Source of the DNA: an uncultured Clostridia bacterium | GTDB taxonomy: Bacteria; Bacillota; Clostridia; Lachnospirales; Anaerotignaceae | Reading direction: 5' to 3' | Length of the DNA: 38,313 bases | Assembly: GCA_910587195.1 (NCBI GenBank) | Contig: CAJUKL010000018.1 | Span: forward strand, 1 to 38,313 | Shown here: piece by piece, positions 16,097 through 22,427 of the stretch | Layout: each line of letters begins with the position of its first letter | Numbering within the stretch: position 1 is the first letter of the stretch | Position numbers and translations under genes: made by a program | Notes under the pieces: model-generated | The model's database searches: none | What the model saw: the letters and a program-made list of their open reading frames with translations, nothing else | Told to the model about the DNA's origin: nothing

Positions 16097-16658
16097 AAGT
16101 CAGAAGTTCTTTGGGGAAACTTTTTTCACTTGTGAAAAGTTTCCCCAAACCCCTTCAAAAACACGCTCCCAAGCGTAGAAAACCTTGGGAACTTTGTTCC
16201 CAAACCCTTACAAGCTTTTTGAAAAAAGCTTGACCAAAAACTTTTTCTTTCGCACTCGGAACAGATTCTATTTTTGACCTCTGGTGCTCCGTTGTCGTTC
16301 ATCTACAACAACCATTCAAACTCAACATACAGCAGCAAAACGAAGTTTTGCACAAAGTTCTTTGTCTTACTTTCTTTCAAGAAAGTAAGGGGAAAAATAT
16401 TTTTATTAAATTTGATGAAAGTCAGAAGTTCTTTGGGGAAACTTTTTTCACTTGTGAAAAGTTTCCCCCAAACCCTTACAAGCTTTTTGAAAAAAGCTTG
16501 ACCAAAAACTTTTTCTTTTGCACACGGAACAGATTCTATTTTTGACCTCTGGTGCTCCGTTGTCGTTCATCTACAACAACCATTCAAACTCAACATACAG
16601 CAGCAAAACGAAGTTTTGCACAAAGTTCTTTGTCTTACTTTCTTTCAAGAAAGTAAGG
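16097..16658 (+). repeat. Intergenic multi-hairpin repeat, double copy R6
   Basis: Two consecutive copies fill most of 15997-16701. A 188-bp segment at 16203-16390 recurs at 16471-16658 with only two mismatches that I can count. Each has a left palindrome with arms CAAGCTTTTT and AAAAAGCTTG (16211-16232; 16479-16500), the GGTGCTCCGTTGTCGTTC block, the hairpin GCAAAAC-GAA-GTTTTGC (16335-16351; 16603-16619), CAAAGTTCTTTG, and a right palindrome with arms CTTACTTTCTT and AAGAAAGTAAG (16366-16389; 16634-16657). Each copy is preceded by a GGGGAAACTT...AAGTTTCCCC hairpin (16113-16146; 16435-16468). The first also has TTGGGAAC-TTT-GTTCCCAA (16185-16203). 15997-16096 holds the recG leader, with no promoter I trust. 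Confidence 0.9.
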
Positions 16659-16700
16659 GCGTTATAAAAAAACGTGGTCGTTCTTTCATAACGCTCTTTT
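16659..16700 (-). terminator. Terminator of yloU-fakA
   Basis: On the minus strand, just past the fakA stop, the arms GCGTTAT (16659-16665 complement) and ATAACGC (16688-16694) enclose an inner AACG-4 nt-CGTT stem that runs into a T-run. It directly abuts the right palindrome of repeat R6. Confidence 0.65.
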
Positions 16701-16701
16701 A

Positions 16702-18327
16702 TCACTCCACAGAAATAATATAATAATATAAAGGTTGTCCACCTCTGTGTAGTTCCACATCACAAGAAGAAAATTTATCTTCTGCATATTGTTTTATTTC
16801 TTCTGCCTCTTGTAATGTCACATCTGCACCATAATAAATACTAATCATTTCCGCATCTTCTGTTACTACTTTATGAAGCAAATCTTTTGCTCCTTTTTCT
16901 GCACTTTCTGAGATAACCGTAATATTATCCTCTTGCATACCAATAATATCTCCCTGCTTAATGCTTTTACCATCAAACGTTGTTTCTCTTACTGCATAGG
17001 TAACACTTGCCGATGCTACATTTTTGATACTTTCCAACATATCCTGCTGAATTCCTTCCGAATCTTCCGCCATAATGTTAAGCATTGCACTAATACCTTG
17101 TGGTATTGTTTTAGAAGGAATTACAATCACATTTTTTTGCTTTGTCAACTTAGATGCTTGTTCCCCTGCTAAGATAATATTTTTATTATTGGGTAACACA
17201 AAAACCGTTTTTGCATTTACTTTTTCAATAGCATTTAAAATATCTTCTGTGCTAGGATTCATAGTTTGTCCGCCTTGTATAATTTCATCAACGCCTAAAT
17301 TTTGGAAAATCTCTGTTAAGCCATCTCCTGGGGAAACAGCTACATAACCAATTTCTTTTTGTTTTCCAACTGGCTTTGTATCAGAAAAATCAATACGGTT
17401 TGTATGTTGTTGCCTCATATTATCAATTTTTAAACCACTTAACTCTCCAATTGTCAACGCTTTTTCCAAAGCCAAACCAGGGTGGTCTGTATGCACATGA
17501 ATTTTTATCAATTCTTCATCATTGACACAAACAATAGAATCACCTATTGTTGCAAGATAAGTTTTTAAATTTTGTACAATTTTCTCCGACGCATTTTTTA
17601 CTAAGATAAAAAACTCTGTGCAATAACCAAAGGTAATACTCGTATTTTCAACAGATGCCAATGCAGCAAAATTATCTTGCTTGATTGGTTCTGCTATTTT
17701 AATCACTTCTATACTATTTCTGCTTTCAAAGGCACCTTCCAGTAAACAAAGTAATCCTTTGCCGCCTGCATCTACTACACCTGCTTGTTTTAATACTGGT
17801 AACATTTCTGTAGTTTGTAAAAGCATAGCATTTCCATCTTCAATAATCTTTTGCAAAAATAAATCAATATCTTCTGTATTTTCTGCTATTTTAGAAGCAC
17901 TGTCTGCGCAAGCCTTTGCTACCGTCAATATGGTACCCCCTTTGGGTTTCATAACTGCCTTATATGCTGTTTTTACTGCCTGTTGCAACGCCTGCGCCAA
18001 TGCTTTGGTATCTGCTTCCTCCAAGCCTTCTAACCCTTTTGCAAAACCTCTAAAAATTTGTGAGGTAATCACACCAGAGTTTCCTCTTGCGCCCCGTAAA
18101 GCACCATTCGAAATTGCTTTTGCAACATGACTAATCGAAAGAGAATTTTCTTTTTCTGCCTCTTTTGCTGCTGCCAATGCGGTTAATGACATATTGGTTC
18201 CCGTGTCACCATCTGGCACCGGAAAGACATTCAGCGCATCTACAGTTTGTTTTTTTTCATTTAGACGGTTCGCTCCTGCAATCATCATTTTTTTGAGCAT
18301 CAAACCATTTAATTTTGTGAGTGCCAC
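16702..18327 (-). CDS. fakA: Fatty acid kinase catalytic subunit FakA (YloV), DAK2 domain
   Basis: FakA phosphorylates fatty acids bound to FakB (DegV-family) proteins, feeding acyl-phosphate to PlsX/PlsY. The 541-residue protein has an N-terminal DhaL-type ATP-binding domain (about 1-200) with NVFPVPDGDTGTNM and GARGNSGVI. A middle domain covers about 200-320, and a C-terminal region from 320 on contains VLPNNKNIILAGEQA. The GTG start follows AGGAGG by 9 nt. yloU lies 20 bp upstream, the standard yloU-yloV pair. FakB is not visible here; plsX at 3315 is the matching downstream enzyme. The older annotation is dihydroxyacetone kinase-like. Confidence 0.93.
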   Translation of the reverse strand: MALTKLNGLMLKKMMIAGANRLNEKKQTVDALNVFPVPDGDTGTNMSLTALAAAKEAEKENSLSISHVAKAISNGALRGARGNSGVITSQIFRGFAKGLEGLEEADTKALAQALQQAVKTAYKAVMKPKGGTILTVAKACADSASKIAENTEDIDLFLQKIIEDGNAMLLQTTEMLPVLKQAGVVDAGGKGLLCLLEGAFESRNSIEVIKIAEPIKQDNFAALASVENTSITFGYCTEFFILVKNASEKIVQNLKTYLATIGDSIVCVNDEELIKIHVHTDHPGLALEKALTIGELSGLKIDNMRQQHTNRIDFSDTKPVGKQKEIGYVAVSPGDGLTEIFQNLGVDEIIQGGQTMNPSTEDILNAIEKVNAKTVFVLPNNKNIILAGEQASKLTKQKNVIVIPSKTIPQGISAMLNIMAEDSEGIQQDMLESIKNVASASVTYAVRETTFDGKSIKQGDIIGMQEDNITVISESAEKGAKDLLHKVVTEDAEMISIYYGADVTLQEAEEIKQYAEDKFSSCDVELHRGGQPLYYYIISVE

Positions 18328-18347
18328 TGTATTTTTCCTCCTCCATT

Positions 18348-18704
18348 TCAGTTATCCACACGAACGCCATCTACAAAAACATTGATATTTTCAACTTGTA
18401 AGCCAGCATATTCTTCTACCTTATATTTTACAGTGCTAATAATATTATTGGCAATGACAGAAATATTGGTTCCATATTCCACAATAATGTGAAACTCTAA
18501 ATTAATTTTATTTTCATTGATGGTCATTTTAATTCCTTTTGTCAAGCTTTCCAGTTTTAAAAGCTGCACTAAACCATCTTTTACATTTTTTGCTGCCATA
18601 CCTACAATACCATAGCAGTCTAAAGCTGCATATCCTGCAATTCTTGCAATTACTTCATAATCTATTGTAATAATACCATATTCATTTTCTAATTTTGCAG
18701 TCAT
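18348..18704 (-). CDS. yloU: Asp23/Gls24 family envelope stress protein YloU
   Basis: The 118-residue protein belongs to the Asp23/Gls24 family, whose members sit at the membrane or cell envelope and respond to alkaline or envelope stress. It shows NEYGIITIDYEVIARIAGYAALDCYG-type N-terminal residues (split here for length) and the conserved EYGTNISVIANNI and VNIFVDGV-like C-terminus (VENINVFVDGVRV). GGGAGG lies 10 nt before the ATG. It is co-transcribed with fakA. A -10-like TATACT lies at 18761-18766. Confidence 0.92.
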   Translation of the reverse strand: MTAKLENEYGIITIDYEVIARIAGYAALDCYGIVGMAAKNVKDGLVQLLKLESLTKGIKMTINENKINLEFHIIVEYGTNISVIANNIISTVKYKVEEYAGLQVENINVFVDGVRVDN

Positions 18705-18760
18705 AGGATTTCAACCTCCCAATCGTCCTATCGTATAATTTTATGACATGATTCTATTTT

Positions 18761-18789
18761 AGTATACCATCAAATATAGCTTTTTTGAA
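18761..18789 (-). promoter_or_regulatory. Possible yloU-fakA promoter
   Basis: TATACT (18761-18766 on the minus strand) has a poor -35 (TTCAAA, 18784-18789) at 17 nt. It lies about 60 bp upstream of yloU. The good -10 and poor -35 suggest a weak or activated promoter. Confidence 0.4.
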
Positions 18790-18860
18790 TGGAAAATAAA
18801 AAAAATTTTTTTAACCATATCATATTTTTTCCTTATTGACAAGCTAAAAAAATCAAAATC

Positions 18861-19059
18861 TTAGGGACAATGTTCCTAAAACTCTACCCACTTTTTTAAA
18901 AAAAAGTAGAACAAAAAACTTTACCCTTTGCAAACGAAACAAAAATGTTTTTTTGATTGCCTACAATTTATGTTTATTTACAGCCTTATTCTTTTTCCGT
19001 CAAACATCGTCAAAGTTCTTTGCTACACTTTCTTTTAAAAAAGCATTTTAAGAAAGTGT
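18861..19059 (+). repeat. Intergenic multi-hairpin repeat, copy R7 (degenerate)
   Basis: A worn class II copy between the divergent yloU and rpmB. Its left hairpin TTAGGGAC-AAT-GTTCCTAA (18861-18879) has one G-T pair. A broken left palindrome (CACTTTTTT...AAAAAAGTAG) and ACAAAAAACTTTACC follow, then GATTGCCTACAATTT. The right end has AAAGTTCTTTG and a palindrome with arms ACACTTTCTT (19025-19034) and AAGAAAGTGT (19050-19059). Unlike most copies, neither end abuts a stop codon. Confidence 0.65.
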
Positions 19060-19090
19060 TAAATTTTTTTTAAAATCAACCATTATGTTG

Positions 19091-19119
19091 TTGCAAAAAA
19101 CATTGTTTTCTGATAAAAT
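19091..19119 (+). promoter_or_regulatory. Promoter of rpmB
   Basis: TTGCAA (19091-19096), a 17-nt spacer and TAAAAT (19114-19119) lie about 40 bp before the rpmB start and just past repeat R7. Confidence 0.65.
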
Positions 19120-19160
19120 ACTTTTGTTGTGTCACATAAGTAATTAAGGAGGTGCGTACA

Positions 19161-19361
19161 ATGGCAAAATGTGAGATTTGTGAAAAAGGTCAAATGAAAG
19201 GTCATAGAATCAGTATTAACCGTAGCCAGGTTAGTAGACGAGCAAACAGAAAATGGAAACCTAATGTAAAAAAGGTTAAAATTGTTGATAACGGAACTGT
19301 AAAATCAATTTATATCTGCACAAGATGTTTGCGTTCTAATAAAGTAACACGTGCAATCTAA
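19161..19361 (+). CDS. rpmB: 50S ribosomal protein L28
   Basis: The 66-residue basic protein begins MAKCEICEKGQMKGHRIS and has the L28 core NRKWKPNVKKVKI. Two cysteine pairs, CEIC and CTRC, make it the zinc-binding form. I chose the ATG at 19161 with AGGAGG 8 nt upstream; an earlier in-frame GTG is part of that site's neighbourhood. It is a single-gene unit on the plus strand with its own promoter and a strong terminator. In B. subtilis rpmB also sits between thiN/spoVM and yloU. Confidence 0.96.
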   Translation: MAKCEICEKGQMKGHRISINRSQVSRRANRKWKPNVKKVKIVDNGTVKSIYICTRCLRSNKVTRAI

Positions 19362-19363
19362 GC

Positions 19364-19400
19364 ATAATACCCACTATTTTAAAGTGGGTATTATTTTTTT
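19364..19400 (+). terminator. Intrinsic terminator of rpmB
   Basis: A perfect 12-bp stem (ATAATACCCACT at 19364-19375, AGTGGGTATTAT at 19383-19394) with a 7-nt loop is followed by a T-run. It overlaps the stop codon of the convergent small gene by two bases and may serve it from the other side. Confidence 0.9.
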
Positions 19401-19563
19401 AACAATTAGAAAATAGTAAAAAACCACCTACTGCTACTAAAATCACTGCCAAAAGAAAGCCCCACCAAGGGATAATCAGCACAATTAACATACCACAACC
19501 ACCAGAAAATAATGCTAGACCAAGTAAACGCTTTTGAGGTACACCACCAAATCGTTTTCCCAT
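19399..19563 (-). CDS. Small membrane protein of unknown function (54 aa)
   Basis: The reading frame begins MGKRFGGVPQKRLLGLALF and ends FLLFSNC. It has two hydrophobic stretches (about residues 13-31 and 35-52) around an IPWWGF turn, so it is probably a two-helix membrane protein with a basic N-terminus. AAGGTG lies 8 nt before the ATG. It follows thiN by 66 bp on the same strand and converges on rpmB. This is where B. subtilis has spoVM, but it does not resemble SpoVM, which is a 26-residue single amphipathic helix. I do not recognise the family. Confidence 0.75.
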   Translation of the reverse strand: MGKRFGGVPQKRLLGLALFSGGCGMLIVLIIPWWGFLLAVILVAVGGFLLFSNC

Positions 19564-19629
19564 AAACCGCACACCTTATCTTTTTGTTTTTATTAATGTA
19601 TGCTATCGCTTCTTTTCCTATGCCTTTGC

Positions 19630-20268
19630 TTAATCTTTTGCTTGTATCACAAATAAATAACCTGTTTTAATAGAAATTTTACATTCTTCTTGTAACATTA
19701 CATTACTTACTGCAACAATATCATCATCTATTGTTAAAGTATGGTCTGTCAAAGGATAAGCAAATCCTTCCAAAGTAATACCTGTTACTTCCATAGATAA
19801 AGGAATAGTAGAAACTAAATCCCCTTTTTTTCCCTTTAATGTAATATAACTATCCATCAATTCCACACAATTTTTTTCATTAACAAGTCTACCTCTTACG
19901 CCCCTTTTTAAAAGCCTCAACAATAAATGTGCATTTGCTAATGTGTGGTCAAAACGACTACCTATGCCACCAAAAATTACGATATCATCTGCACCTAATT
20001 CTAACGCAAAATCTAGCCCCAATTCCATATCTGTTTCATCTTTTTGTGCTGGAAATGTTTTTATCTTTACGCCCAAGTTTTTATAATAATTAAAATCCTC
20101 TTTTTTACAGGAGTCAAAATCTCCTAAAATATAATCCGGCGTTATTTCTAATGCTCTTGTATGCTTCATTCCACCATCGCAGCATACAATCACATCTGCA
20201 TTTTGAAGATATTTTTTACAAAAATCATATTGTTCTATTTCCGCACTCGCAAATAATACCACTTTCAT
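19630..20268 (-). CDS. thiN: Thiamine pyrophosphokinase
   Basis: ThiN transfers pyrophosphate from ATP to thiamine, giving TPP. The 212-residue protein shows VIVCCDGGMKH near the start, DYILGDFDSCKKEDF and the substrate-binding GGIGSRFDHTLANAHLL. Its ribosome-binding site AGGAG lies in the end of rpe, 3 bp upstream. The order rsgA-rpe-thiN is standard in Firmicutes. Confidence 0.95.
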   Translation of the reverse strand: MKVVLFASAEIEQYDFCKKYLQNADVIVCCDGGMKHTRALEITPDYILGDFDSCKKEDFNYYKNLGVKIKTFPAQKDETDMELGLDFALELGADDIVIFGGIGSRFDHTLANAHLLLRLLKRGVRGRLVNEKNCVELMDSYITLKGKKGDLVSTIPLSMEVTGITLEGFAYPLTDHTLTIDDDIVAVSNVMLQEECKISIKTGYLFVIQAKD

Positions 20269-20271
20269 GCT

Positions 20272-20934
20272 TTATTTCTCCTGTAATATGTTTAAAAATT
20301 CTCTTGTACTTTTTTCCACATCTTCCGCACCAAATACGGCAGAGCCTGCTACAACTACATTTACACCCATATCTAAAATTTCTTTGACATTTTCCTTTGT
20401 AACACCACCATCTATTTCAATATCAAAAGAAAGGTTTTTTTGTTCTCTTATTTTCATTAATTCTGTTACTTTTTCCATTTTGTCTGCCATAAATTTTTGT
20501 CCGCCAAATCCTGGCTCTACTGTCATCACAAGTACCATATCAACTTGTTCTAAATAAGGCACTATTTCCGATACAGGTGTATTCGGTTTTATAGTAATCC
20601 CTGCTTTTAGACCAAAACTTTTTATCTTTGCAAGAACATCTCCTGGACATTTTGTTGCTTCCACATGAAAATTAAGGATATCTGCACCAGCTTTATAAAA
20701 TGCTTCTACATATCGTTCTGGCTCCACAATCATCAAATGTACATCAAACACTAATTTTGAACATTTTCTAATACTTTGTATTACCGGAATTCCAAAAGAA
20801 ATGTTCGGCACAAAAAGTCCGTCCATTACATCTAAATGAATGTATTGCGCTCCTCCTTTTTCAATTTGCTCCAGTTGTTGTCCAAGTTTTGTAAAATCTG
20901 CTGCTAACAGGGAAGGTGAGAGTATATTTTTCAT
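20272..20934 (-). CDS. rpe: Ribulose-phosphate 3-epimerase
   Basis: Rpe interconverts ribulose 5-phosphate and xylulose 5-phosphate in the pentose phosphate pathway. The 220-residue TIM barrel shows SPSLLAADFTKL, the metal-site HLDVMDGLFVPN, MTVEPGFGGQKFM and the phosphate-binding EIDGGVTKEN. It starts 1 bp after the rsgA stop behind AAAGGAA. It is co-transcribed with rsgA and thiN. Confidence 0.96.
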   Translation of the reverse strand: MKNILSPSLLAADFTKLGQQLEQIEKGGAQYIHLDVMDGLFVPNISFGIPVIQSIRKCSKLVFDVHLMIVEPERYVEAFYKAGADILNFHVEATKCPGDVLAKIKSFGLKAGITIKPNTPVSEIVPYLEQVDMVLVMTVEPGFGGQKFMADKMEKVTELMKIREQKNLSFDIEIDGGVTKENVKEILDMGVNVVVAGSAVFGAEDVEKSTREFLNILQEK

Positions 20935-20935
20935 A

Positions 20936-21808
20936 TTATTTTTTCCTTTCTTTTAATTCTTCATAAATGGTTACATATCTATGGTATCTTGTTTCACTAA
21001 TACTTTTATTGACTTGCTGTTTGACAGCACAATCTGGTTCATGAGTATGGCTACAACCTGTATAATAACATTGATGCACATAGGGTTGAAATTCTTTAAA
21101 ATAATATTGCAAGGTCTGTTCTGTAACATTTTCTAAATACAAAGAAGTGAAACCGGGAGAATCTACAATATAGCTTTTTTCTCCAATTTGTATTAACTCT
21201 GCATGGCGTGTGGTATGGCGACCTCTTTGTATTTTTTTACTAATTTCGCCCGTTTCCATTTCTGCATGAGGAAATGCTTTATTGATTAAGCTAGATTTTC
21301 CAACCCCAGAAGGGCCAGCAAAAACGGATATTTTATTTTGCAATACTTCTTTTAAATCCTCTATTCCGATTTCTTTTTCTGCGCTGACACACAACACAGG
21401 GTACCCAGCAGAGTGATATAAAGCTGCTATTTTTTCATATTGTTGTGTTTTATCTTTATCAATTTTATTGATACAAATTACAACATCAAGTTGTTGTTCT
21501 TCCACTAAAATTAAAAAGCGGTCTAATAAATCTAAATTCATATTAGGACTTTTTGCTGCAAATACAATCACTGCTTGGTCAACATTTGCCACTCTAGGAC
21601 GAATTAGCAAAGTTTTTCTTTTTTCAATCACGTCCAAACTACCTTCTTTATCTTTTTCATCTAAAACCGATATTTCAACGCTATCGCCTACAGTAGGCTT
21701 AATACCATCTTTACGGAAAATTCCTCTTGCACGGCAAGCATAAATCCCTTGTTCTGTATTTACATAATAAAAACCGCCAATTCCTTTTATAATCGTACCT
21801 TTTAGCAT
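20936..21808 (-). CDS. rsgA: Ribosome small subunit-dependent GTPase RsgA
   Basis: RsgA is a late-stage 30S assembly GTPase. The 290-residue protein has an N-terminal OB fold, then a circularly permuted GTPase order: NKID (G4) comes before GPSGVGKSSLIN (G1) and DSPGFTS (G3). A zinc-binding tail follows (CYYTGCSHTHEPDC). AAAGGAG precedes the ATG. In most Firmicutes rsgA follows prkC within tens of bases; here 619 bp of repeat R8 intervene, and I could not find a clear promoter in it. Confidence 0.96.
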   Translation of the reverse strand: MLKGTIIKGIGGFYYVNTEQGIYACRARGIFRKDGIKPTVGDSVEISVLDEKDKEGSLDVIEKRKTLLIRPRVANVDQAVIVFAAKSPNMNLDLLDRFLILVEEQQLDVVICINKIDKDKTQQYEKIAALYHSAGYPVLCVSAEKEIGIEDLKEVLQNKISVFAGPSGVGKSSLINKAFPHAEMETGEISKKIQRGRHTTRHAELIQIGEKSYIVDSPGFTSLYLENVTEQTLQYYFKEFQPYVHQCYYTGCSHTHEPDCAVKQQVNKSISETRYHRYVTIYEELKERKK

Positions 21809-21828
21809 AGTTCTCCTTTCTATTTTTC

Positions 21829-22427
21829 AAACCTTACCAACTTTTTTGAAAAAAAGTTGGACAAAAAACTTTAACTTTTGCATACGCAGCAGAGTGAAAA
21901 GTTTTTTTCGTTGGTGCTCCGTTGTCGTTCATCTATAACAACTATTCAACTTCAAAGCACAGCAGCAAAACAAAGTTTTACACAAAAGTTCTTTGTTTAC
22001 TTTCTTTCAAGAATGTAAGTTCTTGGGGAAACTTTTTTCACTTGTGAAAAGTTTCCCCAAAGTCTACGCTTCGCTCCGGTCGGTGCAGGACGAATGTCCA
22101 CTGGATATTCTGCATCCTTTCAAAAACACGCTTCCAAGTGTAAAAAAACTAAGACCTTGAGAGCTCTGGTCTCCATTTCATTCTGGTCGTTGCAGAACAA
22201 ACGTCCACTGGACGTTTTGCAACTCAAACTCTCGCAAGCCCTTTAAAAAGGGCTTGACCCTAAACTTTGCCTTTTACAAACGAAACAAATCGAAAGTTTT
22301 GACCGATGGTGCTCCGTTGTCGTTCATCTATAACAACTGTTCAACTTCAAAACACAGCAGCAAAACAAAGTTTTGCACAAAAGTTCTTTGCTTACTTTCT
22401 TTCAAGAAAGTAAGTCAAGAAAGTAAG
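21829..22427 (+). repeat. Intergenic multi-hairpin repeat, double copy R8 (between prkC and rsgA)
   Basis: Copy A (about 21829-22020) has left palindrome arms CCAACTTTTTT and AAAAAAGTTGG (21837-21860) and a mutated right palindrome. Copy B (about 22222-22427) has left arms CAAGCCCTTT and AAAGGGCTTG (22235-22256) and an intact right palindrome (22391-22414) whose 3' arm is repeated once, ending at the prkC stop. Between them are the GGGGAAACTT hairpin (22025-22058) and two related hairpins, GAATGTCC-ACT-GGATATTC (22092-22110) and AAACGTCC-ACT-GGACGTTT (22199-22217). They differ by paired changes. GCAAAAC-AAA-GTTTTGC is at 22360-22376. This fills the whole gap. Confidence 0.88.

Noticed and set aside
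16274..16501. Open frame containing GAPLSFIYNN, echoed at 22290 and 7800
   Set aside because: The similarity follows from the underlying DNA repeat. The frames begin and end at different points, lack ribosome-binding sites, and are broken in other copies.
18705..19151. A spoVM homologue near rpmB
   Set aside because: No short frame resembling the SpoVM sequence was found on either strand between thiN and yloU.
16097..22427. Regularly repeated sequences as a CRISPR array
   Set aside because: Copies are long, dispersed and hairpin-rich, with related rather than unique spacers. No cas gene is present.
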